DNA of 64,000 bases from Streptomyces sp. 549 (GCF_030124175.1 NZ_JASKMT010000007.1:124001-188000); one strand, 5' to 3'. Counted from the stretch's first letter, positions 1 to 8,884 are shown. The notes: generated by a model not told the origin, from the sequence alone. Made by a program: numbers and translations.

Positions 1-606
1 ATGCGCATCAACCTGTCGTGGCGGATGCGGGCCGCCGACTTCACCGAGCGCCCGCGCCGCCGCGGGTCGCTGCGGCATCCGCTGCAACTGCTCAAGCCGG
101 AGCCGGTGCACGCCCACACCCAGGGCATGGTGAACGTGGACCTGGACCTGGCCTGCCTGTACGAGCTGGCGGACGGCACCAAGGGCGTGGTCCAGCCGCT
201 GGGCGGGTTCTACGGCGCGATGAACGAGCCGCCCTTCGTGAAGCTGAGCGGCGACGACCGGTTCGGCTCCGGCTCGGGCGAGACGATCTACGTCAACCTC
301 GACCAGAGCGAGCAGATCAAGCGGCTCCTGGTCTTCGTCTACATCTACGACGGCACACCGGCGTTCGACCGGACGCACGCCGTCGTCACCCTGGTGCCCA
401 GCAGCGGCCCGCACGTCGAGGTCGGCCTCGACGAACGGGCCCCGGACGCGCGGTCCTGCGCGGTACTGATGATGGAGCACGAGAAGGGCGAGTTGATCGT
501 GCGCCGCGAGGTGCGGTACGTCTACGGCTTCCAGGCCGACCTGGACCGCCTGTACGGCTGGGGTCTGACCTGGGGGCGGGGCTACAAGTCGACAACCCGC
601 CACTGA
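1..606 (+). CDS. TerD-superfamily (TerA-like) tellurium-resistance domain protein, possibly 5'-truncated
   Basis: The 201 residues after the first ATG match the C-terminal half of TerA/TerD-type proteins: the run GGFYGAMNEPPFVKLSGDDR and the strand-rich stretch around residues 70-120 are typical of that beta-sandwich. Family members are calcium-binding, membrane-associated stress proteins. The ATG sits on the first base of the window, so the true gene may start upstream and carry a further N-terminal domain. It converges on the TerD gene at 653-1573 and lies just before the Ter-linked enzyme cluster, which supports the family call. Whether it is complete cannot be seen from this window. Confidence 0.7.
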   Translation: MRINLSWRMRAADFTERPRRRGSLRHPLQLLKPEPVHAHTQGMVNVDLDLACLYELADGTKGVVQPLGGFYGAMNEPPFVKLSGDDRFGSGSGETIYVNLDQSEQIKRLLVFVYIYDGTPAFDRTHAVVTLVPSSGPHVEVGLDERAPDARSCAVLMMEHEKGELIVRREVRYVYGFQADLDRLYGWGLTWGRGYKSTTRH

Positions 607-652
607 CCCGGGCAGCCGCCCCGGCCGGTGGGCGGGACAGCGGTTCCGGGCC

Positions 653-1573
653 TCAGCGGTTGACGAACTGCGGGCCCTGCGGGGGCAGGGTGAACGCGGG
701 GTCCGGCTGCGGGTAGCCGTACGCGGGCTGCGCGCCCAGCACGGGCTGCGGGTAGCCGTAGCCCGGCTGCGGGGCGTGTGGCGGGGGGCTGGGGTAGCCG
801 TAGCCGCCGGCGGGCGCCGACGGCACCGTCGGGTGCGGGCTGGGCACGGGGAGCGGCTCGGGCGCGGGGACGGGCTGCGGCTCGGGTTCGGGAACGGGTT
901 CCGGTTGGGGCTGCGGCACCGGATCGGGCTCCGGCATCGGCGGCTCGTCGGGCGGTTCCGGCACGGTCCCGTGGACGGGCTCGCGGGGCTCGGGGACGGT
1001 GGGGCCGTCCACGCCGCCGGCCGAGGGCTCCTCGCCGTCCTCCACCAAGACGCCGAACTCGGTGGCCAGGCCGACAAGCCCGCTGGTGTAGCCCTGCCCC
1101 AGCGCACGGAACTTCCAGCCCCCGGCCCGCCGGTACAGCTCGCCGCAGATCAGGGCCGTCTCCGCGCCGGTCTCCGGCTCGATGTCGAAGCAGGCCAGGG
1201 CTTCGCCGCCGGCCGCGTCGCACAGCAGCAGCCGCAGGCCGCCGGCCACGTCGGCGAACGTGCCGCCGTCCGCCGAGGCGGACAGCAGAACGCGGTCGAC
1301 CCCCTCGTCCAGAGCGGCGAGGTCGACCTCCACGGTGTCCGCGACTCCGTCCGCGTCCCGGGACTTTGCAAGGTGGCGGACCAGGCCCGAGGGGTGCCGC
1401 GGCTGGTTGTAGAAGACGAAGTCCTCGTCGGAACGCACCTGCCCGTGGTCGGCCAGCAGCAGCGCGGAGGCGTCCACGTCGGGGGTGGCCGGCCCCGACG
1501 TCCAGCGCAGCACCACACGCACGGCCTCCGCGTGCAGCTGGATGTTCGAGCCCTTCGCCATGGCGTGCGTCAT
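653..1573 (-). CDS. TerD family protein with long proline-rich tail
   Basis: Residues 1-165 form a TerD domain (VRVVLRWTSGP near the start, then FVFYNQPRHPSG and a WKFRALGQGY motif), the calcium-binding stress module of the Ter system. Residues 170-306 are low-complexity: first Pro-Glu repeats, then Gly-Tyr-Pro repeats such as GYGYPQP, probably disordered. The chosen ATG gives 306 aa and is preceded by AGGA at good spacing; a longer frame upstream lacks a better site and adds non-TerD residues. It is transcribed divergently from the lyase gene at 1827, so the 250-bp gap between them should hold both promoters. Confidence 0.85.
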   Translation of the reverse strand: MTHAMAKGSNIQLHAEAVRVVLRWTSGPATPDVDASALLLADHGQVRSDEDFVFYNQPRHPSGLVRHLAKSRDADGVADTVEVDLAALDEGVDRVLLSASADGGTFADVAGGLRLLLCDAAGGEALACFDIEPETGAETALICGELYRRAGGWKFRALGQGYTSGLVGLATEFGVLVEDGEEPSAGGVDGPTVPEPREPVHGTVPEPPDEPPMPEPDPVPQPQPEPVPEPEPQPVPAPEPLPVPSPHPTVPSAPAGGYGYPSPPPHAPQPGYGYPQPVLGAQPAYGYPQPDPAFTLPPQGPQFVNR

Positions 1574-1826
1574 GGCGTCATCCTGCCCTCCGCACGCGGC
1601 GGACGACAACGCGGGGGACCGCGCGTCCCGCAGGAACAGGGGCGTTCGTCACGTCGCGCGCCGGGACGTGCACCCGGGGTGCCGGGGTACTTCCGGGACA
1701 CCTGGGCACAAGGTGCCGGTAACGAGGTCTTCACGAGCGAGGGAACTCGCGCTCGGGGACCGCACGTACGATTGCCGGTCGGGCCCTCATGAGCGAGCCC
1801 GGCGAACATCAGCGAAACGGGGGCCC

Positions 1827-2999
1827 ATGCGTCACTTCAGACATCTCACGCGTGATGTCCGGCATGACCTGTTCCATCAGGAACCTGCCGATTTCTGTCC
1901 CGACTCGCCCGCCCGCGTCCTCTCCGTCGCTCTCGGAGCCACCCTGTACAGCCCGGCGACCCGGCCGCGGCTCGCCGCGGACATCGTCAAGCAGGCGTCC
2001 TGCGGCGTGGTGTCGATGGTGCTGTGCCTGGAGGACTCGATCGCCGACGACGAGGTGGCTGCGGCCGAGGACAACCTCGTGCGGCAGCTCTCCGCCCTGC
2101 ATGCGGGGGAGGGGGCGTCGCCGGAGGACGTGCCGCTGCTGTTCGTCCGGGTCCGCGAACCGCGGCAGATCACCGACCTCGTCGACCGCCTCGGGCCTGC
2201 CGTCGCGGTGCTCTCCGGTTTTGTGCTGCCGAAGTTCACCGAGGACCGCGGCATCCCGTTCCTGGAGGCGCTCACCGTGGCCGAGTCCGCCTGCGGACGG
2301 CGGCTGTTCGCGATGCCCGTACTGGAGTCGCCGGAACTGCTGTACCTGGAGACGCGTCCCGGCACGCTCTCCGGCGTGGCACGGGCCGTGGGCAAGTACC
2401 GCGACCGGATTCTCGCGATCCGCCTGGGCGTCACCGACTTCTGCTCCTCCTACGGGCTGCGCCGGCCACCGGAGATGACCGCCTACGACGTCAAGCTGAT
2501 CGCCACCGTCATCGCTGACGTGGTCAACGTGCTGGGCCGGTACGACGGCAGCGGATTCACCGTCACCGGGCCGGTGTGGGAGTACTTCCGCCTCCAGCAG
2601 CGCATGTTCAAGCCGCAGCTCCGCCGCAGCCCGTTCGCCGGCCGCGGCGCCGAGGAGCTGCGGGCGGGCCTGATCGAGCACGACATGGACGGGCTGCTGC
2701 GGGAGATCCAGCTCGACCGCGTCAACGGTCTCCAGGGCAAGACCTGCATCCACCCCTCCCACGTCGCGCCCGTGCACGCCCTGTCCGTCGTCAGCCACGA
2801 GGAGTTCAGCGACGCCAGCGACATACTGCGCCCGGCGTGCAACGGCGGCGGGGTGCTGCGGTCGGCGTACACCAACAAGATGAACGAGGTGAAGCCGCAC
2901 CGGGCGTGGGCCGAGCGCACGCTGCTGCGGGCCGAGGTGTTCGGGGTCGCCCGCGAGGACGTGGACTTCGTCGACCTGCTGGCGGCCAGCATCAAGTGA
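1827..2999 (+). CDS. HpcH/HpaI aldolase / citrate lyase (CitE-like) family protein, Ter-linked
   Basis: A 390-aa CitE-like TIM-barrel lyase. The metal-binding LEDS motif is at residues 68-71, followed by FVLPKF (about 137) and RLGVTDFCSSYG (about 205). Members of this family cleave or form C-C bonds on acyl-CoA or keto-acid substrates; the substrate here is unknown. It is the first gene of a run with the phosphoribosyltransferase fusion and the HAD phosphatase, the set that comparative genomics by Anantharaman, Iyer and Aravind linked to Ter proteins and a predicted nucleoside-like metabolite. The ATG at 1827 starts the conserved region; the open frame extends further upstream but without family-like sequence. 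Confidence 0.85.
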   Translation: MRHFRHLTRDVRHDLFHQEPADFCPDSPARVLSVALGATLYSPATRPRLAADIVKQASCGVVSMVLCLEDSIADDEVAAAEDNLVRQLSALHAGEGASPEDVPLLFVRVREPRQITDLVDRLGPAVAVLSGFVLPKFTEDRGIPFLEALTVAESACGRRLFAMPVLESPELLYLETRPGTLSGVARAVGKYRDRILAIRLGVTDFCSSYGLRRPPEMTAYDVKLIATVIADVVNVLGRYDGSGFTVTGPVWEYFRLQQRMFKPQLRRSPFAGRGAEELRAGLIEHDMDGLLREIQLDRVNGLQGKTCIHPSHVAPVHALSVVSHEEFSDASDILRPACNGGGVLRSAYTNKMNEVKPHRAWAERTLLRAEVFGVAREDVDFVDLLAASIK

Positions 3000-3098
3000 A
3001 CCGCGCGACCGGCACGGCAAGGACGTACGAGCAGTGAGAGCGGTACCGCCCCCGCGCGCAGCGGCGGGACGGACAGGACGAAGGACGGGAACAACAGC

Positions 3099-5495
3099 GT
3101 GGTGTGGACAGGCACATGGGTCGCCGAACGGCTCGGCGTCGAGTTGACCGGTGACGGCACGAAGGACCTGCTGGGGATGGCGCTGCGGCGCAATCCGAAG
3201 CGGGCCCACCTGCTGGTCTCCAACGTGCTCGGCAAGCACGTGCCGCAGCAGCCGGCCACCGTGTACGGCACCGCGCTGGGCCTGGGCCACCGCGTGCGGG
3301 AACTCCTCGGCGAGGCCGAGTCCGCGCGTGCCGTGGTGCTCGGCTACGCGGAGACGGCGACGGGCCTGGGCCACTGCGTCGCCGACGGCCTCGGGGACGC
3401 GCCCTACCTGCACTCGACGCGGCGCCCCGTCCCGGGCCGCCCGCCGGTGGGGGGCTTCGAGGAGGAGCACTCGCACCACACCTCTCACCTGCTGCTGCCG
3501 CAGGACCCGCTGCTGCTGACCGGTGACGGCCCGCTCGTGCTGGTGGACGACGAGCTTTCCACCGGCCGCACGATCCGCAACACGCTCTCCGCGCTGCACA
3601 GCGCCTTCCCCCGACGCCGGTACGTCGTCGTCACGCTGGTGGACATGCGGTCGGCCGACGACGTGCGCGCCCTGGAGAAGTTCGCCGCCGACCTCGGCGC
3701 CCGGATCGACGTGGTGGCGCTCGCCCGCGGCACGGTCGGCCTGCCGGACGACGTCCTGGACCGCGCCGCCGCCCTCGTCGCCGCCCAGCCCCTCCCAGCC
3801 GAGCATGAAGCAGACACCGGCGCGCCGCCAGGCGACGTGGTCCGCGCCGAACTTGACTGGCCGTCGGGCGTACCGGACGGCGGCCGGCACGGCTTCAACT
3901 CCGTGCACCGGACCCGGCTGGAGGCCGCACTGCCCGCGCTCGCCGAGCAGCTCGCCGCCGCCCTGCCAGCCGGCGCCGCGCGGGTGCTCGTCCTCGGCAC
4001 CGAGGAGCTGATGTACGTCCCGCTGCGCCTCGCCGACGCGCTCAGCGGCGCGACCGACGCGGAGATCCGCTACTCCACCACCACCCGCTCCCCGGTGCTC
4101 CCGGTCGACGATCCCGGCTACGCGATCCGCAGCCGGCTGAGCTTCCCCGCGCACGACGACCCCGCCGACGGCCCCGGACCGCGCTTCGCCTACAACGTGC
4201 AGGCCACCGGCCCCTGGGACGCCGTGGTGGTGGTGGCCGACGCGGCCGGCGACACCCCGGCGCTGCACGCGGCGGACGGGCTGCTCGCCCGGCTCGGCGC
4301 CCACACGGGCCGCGTGGTGCTCGCGGTGCTCCCCGCCCCGTCGCGGCTGCCGCAGCCGCTGCGCGGCCCCGCCTTCTCCTCCTACCGGGCCGACGAGTGC
4401 GGCTGGCTGCTCCAGGACCTCTCCGACGTGCGCCTGGAGGCCCCCACCGAGGAACGTGAGGAGGCCATCCAGAGCGGCGGCGCGCACTACGCCGAGTCGC
4501 TGCCGGTCGAGTACCAGCCCAGCGCCGAGTACCAGCAGCTGTTCCACGACGCGCTGGCGGACTCCGCCAAGCGCATCGCGCACGCCGTCGGCACCGTCAC
4601 CGAGACGGTGCTGAGCGAGCACGCGCGCGAGCGCCCGGGCGCCCGCCCGGTGCTGGTCTCCCTCGCGCGGGCCGGCACTCCCGTCGGGGTGCTGATGCGC
4701 CGCTGGGCGCAGCACCGGCACAGCACGGACCTGCCGCACTACGCGGTGTCCATCGTGCGCGGCAGGGGCATCGACACCACCGCGATGCGCTGGCTCGCCG
4801 AGCACCACGACCCCGCCGACGTCGTCTTCGTCGACGGCTGGACCGGCAAGGGCGCCATCACCCGCGAACTCACCGACGCCCTGGCGCCCTTCCCCGGCTT
4901 CGACCCGTCCCTGGCGGTCCTGGCCGACCCGGGCGGCTGCGTGCGCACCTTCGGCACCCGCGAGGACTTCCTCATCCCCTCCGCGTGCCTCAACTCCACC
5001 GTCTCCGGGCTCGTCTCGCGCACGGTGCTGCGCGCGGACCTGGTGGGACCGGACGACTTCCACGGCGCGAAGTTCTACCGGGAGCTGGCCGATGACGACC
5101 TCTCCGGCCACTTCCTCACCGCCGTCACCGAGCACTTCCCGGCCGTCGCGGACGAGGCCGCCCAGGCAGCCCGGCAGCTGCTCACCACCGACCGCAGCCC
5201 CACCTGGGCGGGCTGGCGCGCGGTGGAACGCATCAGCGAGGAGTACGGCATCGGTGACGTCAACCTGGTGAAGCCCGGCGTGGGCGAGACCACCCGCGTG
5301 CTGCTGCGCCGGGTACCGTGGCGCATCCTCGCGCGGCGCGGTGCCGGACGCGACCTCGACCACGTGCGGCTGCTCGCCGATCAGCGCGGCGTGCCCGTCG
5401 AGGAGGTCGGCGACCTGCCCTACAGCTGCGTCGGCCTCATCCATCCCCGCTACACCCGCGGGGCGACCGGAACCGACGGAAAGGCCGCCCGATGA
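3099..5495 (+). CDS. Four-domain Ter-linked protein: PRTase - TRSP - PRTase/StiP - PELOTA-like
   Basis: This 798-aa protein looks like two Ter-linked enzymes joined. Residues 1-250 are a type I phosphoribosyltransferase with the PRPP loop VLVDDELSTGRT near 148. Residues about 260-440 match the TRSP region that follows such PRTases. Residues about 440-700 are the second phosphoribosyltransferase (older name StiP), with FVDGWTGKG near 577. Residues about 710-790 resemble the PELOTA-type RNA-binding module (NLVKPGVGETTRVLLRR). The predicted job is glycosidic-bond chemistry on a nucleotide-like product. Two adjacent GTG codons (3099, 3102) could start it. The gene overlaps the HAD gene by 4 bases, so the two are co-translated. 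Confidence 0.82.
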   Translation: MVWTGTWVAERLGVELTGDGTKDLLGMALRRNPKRAHLLVSNVLGKHVPQQPATVYGTALGLGHRVRELLGEAESARAVVLGYAETATGLGHCVADGLGDAPYLHSTRRPVPGRPPVGGFEEEHSHHTSHLLLPQDPLLLTGDGPLVLVDDELSTGRTIRNTLSALHSAFPRRRYVVVTLVDMRSADDVRALEKFAADLGARIDVVALARGTVGLPDDVLDRAAALVAAQPLPAEHEADTGAPPGDVVRAELDWPSGVPDGGRHGFNSVHRTRLEAALPALAEQLAAALPAGAARVLVLGTEELMYVPLRLADALSGATDAEIRYSTTTRSPVLPVDDPGYAIRSRLSFPAHDDPADGPGPRFAYNVQATGPWDAVVVVADAAGDTPALHAADGLLARLGAHTGRVVLAVLPAPSRLPQPLRGPAFSSYRADECGWLLQDLSDVRLEAPTEEREEAIQSGGAHYAESLPVEYQPSAEYQQLFHDALADSAKRIAHAVGTVTETVLSEHARERPGARPVLVSLARAGTPVGVLMRRWAQHRHSTDLPHYAVSIVRGRGIDTTAMRWLAEHHDPADVVFVDGWTGKGAITRELTDALAPFPGFDPSLAVLADPGGCVRTFGTREDFLIPSACLNSTVSGLVSRTVLRADLVGPDDFHGAKFYRELADDDLSGHFLTAVTEHFPAVADEAAQAARQLLTTDRSPTWAGWRAVERISEEYGIGDVNLVKPGVGETTRVLLRRVPWRILARRGAGRDLDHVRLLADQRGVPVEEVGDLPYSCVGLIHPRYTRGATGTDGKAAR

Positions 5496-6397
5496 GCGCC
5501 CCGCAGAGCCCCGCCACGTCCCCCACGTCCGGGGCGCCCGGCACTGCCGGCGCCCCCGCCCGCACCCGACCGATCGGCATCCCCGGCCCGGTCACCCTGT
5601 TCGCGAGCGACCTGGACCGCACGCTGGTCTACTCCTCGGCCGCGCTCGCCCTGAGCATGCCCGACGCCGACGCACCCCGGCTGCTGTGCGTGGAGGTCTA
5701 CCAGTCCAAACCGCTGTCGTACGTCACGGAGGCGGCGGCGGCGCTGCTGCCGCAGGTCGCCGGGCAGACCGTCTTCGTACCGACCACCACCCGCACCCGC
5801 GAGCAGTACGGCCGCATCCACCTGCCCGGCCGCGTGCCCCGCTACGCGATCTGCGCCAACGGCGGCCACCTGCTGGTGGACGGCGTGTCCGACGAGGACT
5901 GGCAGCGGGACGTCGCCCGGCGGCTCGGCGACGCCTGCGCGCCGCTGGCCGAGGTGCGCGAGCACCTGCGCCGGACGGCCGGACCGGAGTGGCTGCTCAA
6001 GGAGCGTGTCGCGGAGGACCTGTTCTGCTACCTGGTGGTGGACCGGGACCGGCTGCCGGTCAGCTGGCCCAAGGAACTGGCCGCCTGGTGCGAGCCGCGC
6101 GGCTGGACGGTCTCCGTCCAGGGCCGCAAGATCTACGCCGTGCCCCGCCCGCTGACGAAGAGCGCCGCGGTCGCCGAGGTGGCGCGCCGCACGGGCGCGG
6201 GCCGGACCGCTGCGGCGGGCGACTCGCTGCTCGACGCCGACCTGCTGCTGCACGCCGACCTCGGCTGGCGTCCCGGCCACGGCGAACTCGCCGACACCGG
6301 CTGGAACGCCCCGCACGTCACGGCCCTGGAGGAACGCGGAGTCGCCGCGGGGGAGCGCATCCTGCAGGAGGCGCTCCGCCTCGTCACCGAGAACTGA
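5492..6397 (+). CDS. HAD-superfamily phosphatase, Ter-linked
   Basis: A 301-aa HAD hydrolase. Motif I is DLDRT with the nucleophile at D40 and general acid at D42; motif IV is GDSLLDADLL near residue 245, preceded by the conserved Lys in LTKSAA. The start is an ATGA overlap with the preceding PRTase gene, so a longer upstream frame is ignored. In Ter-linked clusters this phosphatase is thought to dephosphorylate the product of the phosphoribosyltransferases. The first 30 residues are Pro/Ala/Thr-rich and probably disordered. No ATP-grasp gene, usually part of these clusters, is present downstream; it may lie before the window. Confidence 0.85.
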   Translation: MSAPQSPATSPTSGAPGTAGAPARTRPIGIPGPVTLFASDLDRTLVYSSAALALSMPDADAPRLLCVEVYQSKPLSYVTEAAAALLPQVAGQTVFVPTTTRTREQYGRIHLPGRVPRYAICANGGHLLVDGVSDEDWQRDVARRLGDACAPLAEVREHLRRTAGPEWLLKERVAEDLFCYLVVDRDRLPVSWPKELAAWCEPRGWTVSVQGRKIYAVPRPLTKSAAVAEVARRTGAGRTAAAGDSLLDADLLLHADLGWRPGHGELADTGWNAPHVTALEERGVAAGERILQEALRLVTEN

Positions 6398-6464
6398 CGC
6401 GCCACCCCTGATCGCTGACGCGCCCGCCCGCGAGAGCTGACGCGCCCGCCCCGCACTCCGGATG

Positions 6465-6689
6465 TCAGCCGCAGCAGCCGCCACCGCAGCAGCCGCCTCC
6501 GCCTCCGCCACTGGGGGCGGGGGCGGACGCGGCGGCCGAGGCGCTTCCGCCGACTGCGACCGTGGACAGCAACTTCACCGTGTCCGGGTGCCCCTCGGGG
6601 CAGTTCGCGGGCGCACCGGACTCGGCCATCGGGCGGCTGCGCTCGAAGGTCGTTCCGCACTCCCGGCAGCGATACTCGTATCTGGGCAT
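6465..6689 (-). CDS. FmdB-type zinc-ribbon protein
   Basis: A 74-aa FmdB/CxxC_CXXC_SSSS-family protein. The start MPRYEYRCRECG and the second cysteine pair region NCPEGH form a small zinc ribbon over residues 1-45; the rest is an Ala/Ser/Gly linker ending in CCGGGCCG, a metal-binding-looking tail common in Streptomyces members. The family is called a putative regulatory protein, but its molecular role is unknown. It ends close to the HAD gene (convergent) and stands 20 bp downstream of the coiled-coil gene on the same strand. Confidence 0.88.
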   Translation of the reverse strand: MPRYEYRCRECGTTFERSRPMAESGAPANCPEGHPDTVKLLSTVAVGGSASAAASAPAPSGGGGGGCCGGGCCG

Positions 6690-6709
6690 GTGAGCAGGGT
6701 AGCCGCAGG

Positions 6710-7972
6710 TCAGTGACCTGAACCCAGAGACTGCCGAATGTCCGACACGACGTGCGCGACGGTCTCCTTGATGGCGTCCACCTCGGTCAGGAACTGCCAG
6801 TAGTCCGGATGCCGGCCGCCGGCCTCCAGCGCGGCCAGCGCCCGGTCCAGCCGTTCCACCGCGTTGTCCAGCGGGCCCGCGTGCCGAGGGTCGGGCGTGC
6901 TGCGCCCGGTCATGGCCAGCCGCTGCGCGTCGCGCAGTGCGAACCTCGCCCGCTCCGTCTCCTGCTCGTGGTTGAACGCGACCTCGTTCAGCCGCTGCAA
7001 CCGCTCACCCGCGGCGGCCACCGCGTCGTCGGCCGTGTTCAGCAGCGCGCGGACCGACGACAGCAGCGCCGTCGCGTCCGCCCACCTCTGGGCGTCCCGG
7101 GCCTGCTGCGCCTGGCGCACCTTGGCCTCGGCCTCGTCGGCGGCCTGCTGCGCCTGCCGGGGAACGTGCTGGAGGTCCTGCCAGCAGGCCGCGCTGAACC
7201 GCCGACGCAGCTCGCTGAGGACCGGTTCGACCTTGCCCGCCCGGGTGGACAGCGCCTGCGCCCTGGTCCGCAGCGAGGCCAGCCGCCGGTCGATCTCGGC
7301 GGCCCGCTCCGGGAGCCGCCGGGCCTCCTCGCCGATGGCCTCCGCCTTGCGCTGGACCTCCTCGGCCAGCCGGATCGTCTCCCGCACGCCGTGCTGCCCG
7401 GCGCCCTGGTTGAGCTTGGTCAGTTCAGGCCCGAGGGCGGCGAGCCGCGCGGCCAGGTCGTCGGCCTGCAGCCCGGCGGCCCGCACCGAGTCCAGCGCCT
7501 GGGTCGCCGCCAGCAGCGCCTGCCGGCCCCGCTCGACCGCGGGGGCCAGCTGGGCGAGCTGCGACTCGGCCTTCTCCAGCAGCCCGCCCAGGCTGTGACC
7601 GAACCGTTCGAGGTCCGTCCGGGTCTGCTCCAGCAGCCCCTTCACGCGGTTCAGGTCCTGGAGCGCACGTGAGGCGGCGGCGGTGTCGAGGCCCTCGCGG
7701 TCGAGGTCGTGCGCGTCGACCACCTTGATGTACTCGTGGCTCGCCTCGTCGATGCGCCGCCCGAACTCGGCGAAGGCGGCGACCGCCCTGCGCCCGGGAG
7801 GCGAGCTGTCCACCGCGGTGATCGCCTCGATGGAGATCCGCAGGTCCCGCTGGGCGGTGTCCAACTCGTAGAACGCCGCCGCGGCGGCGTCCTTCGCGGC
7901 CTGCGCGTCAGCGCGCACACTCTCGGCACGCCCGCCGCCCCAGCCCCACCGCCGCGTTCCGCCCCCGCTCAT
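6710..7972 (-). CDS. Coiled-coil hypothetical protein, 420 aa
   Basis: Not assigned to a characterised family. From residue about 20 on, nearly the whole chain shows heptad-type Ala/Leu/Arg/Glu/Gln sequence, so it should be a long alpha-helical coiled coil, without a signal peptide or membrane segment. The N-terminus (MSGGGTRRWGWGGGR) is glycine-rich. The start at 7972 is chosen because GAGAGGG lies about 10 bp upstream; the frame continues upstream without coding character. It is followed on the same strand by the FmdB gene 20 bp away, a probable operon. A scaffolding or PspA-like role would be a guess. Confidence 0.7.
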   Translation of the reverse strand: MSGGGTRRWGWGGGRAESVRADAQAAKDAAAAAFYELDTAQRDLRISIEAITAVDSSPPGRRAVAAFAEFGRRIDEASHEYIKVVDAHDLDREGLDTAAASRALQDLNRVKGLLEQTRTDLERFGHSLGGLLEKAESQLAQLAPAVERGRQALLAATQALDSVRAAGLQADDLAARLAALGPELTKLNQGAGQHGVRETIRLAEEVQRKAEAIGEEARRLPERAAEIDRRLASLRTRAQALSTRAGKVEPVLSELRRRFSAACWQDLQHVPRQAQQAADEAEAKVRQAQQARDAQRWADATALLSSVRALLNTADDAVAAAGERLQRLNEVAFNHEQETERARFALRDAQRLAMTGRSTPDPRHAGPLDNAVERLDRALAALEAGGRHPDYWQFLTEVDAIKETVAHVVSDIRQSLGSGH

Positions 7973-8086
7973 CGAAGTCACACAACCCTCTCCCCAGTGC
8001 CGCAGCCAGTGGAACGGTGTCCATTGTCCCATCCGACCCGCACGAGGACAGGAGGCCGTTGCGGTAGGCTGACGTCGCATTGCTCC

Positions 8087-8158
8087 GGGCGCATAGCTCA
8101 GCGGTAGAGCGCTTCCCTTACAAGGAAGATGTCACAGGTTCGATCCCTGTTGCGCCCA
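8087..8158 (+). tRNA. tRNA-Val (anticodon TAC)
   Basis: A complete cloverleaf. Acceptor stem GGGCGCA pairs with TGCGCCC; D-arm GCTC/GAGC; anticodon arm CTTCC with loop CTTACAA gives anticodon TAC; T-arm ACAGG-TTCGATC-CCTGT. The discriminator base is A and the full CCA is not encoded. A TAGGCT at 8065-8070 could be the -10 box. Accessory-type genes begin right after it, so its 3' end is a candidate integration site. Confidence 0.96.
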
Positions 8159-8465
8159 CCCTCGCGGACGCCCGTCCCGTACGCCCGGCACCTCCTCGGA
8201 GGGCCGGGCGCACTAGCGTGCAGGGTGGCGGGAACGCCCGTCGGGTGCCTCACGCGCCGGGCGCAGGGCCCGCCGGACCTGGTCGGCCGACACCGTCACG
8301 GCGAGCGCCTGGACCAACTCCGCGGTGGCCACCCATCGGTGGCCGAGCGCGTCCCGGTGTGGGGCGTCGTGCCGGCGGGTTCCGCGCACGGCAGCCGTGA
8401 GGCGACGAGCGGGGGCGTCTGCAACTCCACCGGCCGCAGCGTTCCGCACAGCTCCGGTGTCCCGC
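8159..8465. other. Gap after tRNA-Val with no convincing gene
   Basis: About 300 bp without a supported gene. On the minus strand a GTG at 8469 overlaps the stop of the 59-aa gene, but that frame stops after about 50 codons. A different minus frame (8213-8449) reads a plausible stretch (RWVATAELVQAL, then VSADQVRRAL). This could be the frameshifted remains of a fourth gene of the coupled set, but the evidence is weak. Confidence 0.3.
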
Positions 8466-8645
8466 TCACCGTCCGGGCTCCCGCTCGTGCGCGGGTGAGG
8501 GTTCGGCGCCCGGTTCCAGCGGTGGCTCCACCGGGCGGGGTGGGGGTGGGACGAGCAGGTACGGGCGGATCATGGCGACCGCGTCGCCGTCGATGGGCTC
8601 CGCGTCGCGCGGCCGTCGGCGCGTTCCGCGCCCGGGGCCGGTCAC
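8466..8645 (-). CDS. Small conserved-type protein, 59 aa, third gene of a coupled triplet
   Basis: GTG start overlapping the stop of the preceding gene by 4 bases (GTGA), giving a 59-aa protein. The middle, DAVAMIRPYLL, is followed by a proline/glutamate-rich tail. Small proteins with an xxRPYLL core often follow DUF7848-type genes in Streptomyces accessory regions, from memory; the function is unknown. Its existence is supported mainly by translational coupling and by codon use, not by a recognised domain. Confidence 0.5.
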   Translation of the reverse strand: MTGPGRGTRRRPRDAEPIDGDAVAMIRPYLLVPPPPRPVEPPLEPGAEPSPAHEREPGR

Positions 8646-8884
8646 CGGGCGGTCCGTGTCATGACGGCGCGGTAGGGGCGGGTGATGTGCTCCCGGTAGG
8701 TGTGATGGGAGGGGTTGTGCCCGGCGTGCGCGAACACCCACTGCTGCCCGTCCCCCGCATCCACCCGAGGCTGCGACCTCGCGCCGCACACCGCACACTC
8801 CATCGCGAACGTCACCGCCTCCGCATCCGGCTCCCGATCCGGCCCCACCCGCCACTGCATGAAGCGGACGATGCTGCGGGTCAC
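8642..8884 (-). CDS. DUF7848-like small protein
   Basis: An 80-aa protein with a zinc-finger-like pair in MECAVCGARS and a His-rich second half (FAHAGHNPSHHTYREH). This pattern matches short Streptomyces proteins labelled DUF7848; they have no known function and usually sit in plasmid-like or phage-like gene sets. It starts at GTG 8884, overlapping the stop of the prim-pol-like gene by 4 bases, and its own stop overlaps the next start by 4 bases, so three genes are translated as a unit. Confidence 0.68.
   Translation of the reverse strand: MTRSIVRFMQWRVGPDREPDAEAVTFAMECAVCGARSQPRVDAGDGQQWVFAHAGHNPSHHTYREHITRPYRAVMTRTAR

Noticed and set aside
1809..5444. 1211-aa open frame on the minus strand
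   Set aside because: It lies antisense to the lyase and PRTase fusion genes. The sense strand encodes recognisable families, and the antisense translation is a His/Gly/Val-rich shadow.
6400..6455. Three CTGACGCGCC repeats after the HAD gene
   Set aside because: Short and imperfect; no associated gene or fold seen.
8213..8449. Minus-strand frame after the 59-aa gene
   Set aside because: Looks partly coding, but the coupled GTG start at 8469 is in another frame. A frameshifted remnant is possible; not enough support for a gene.
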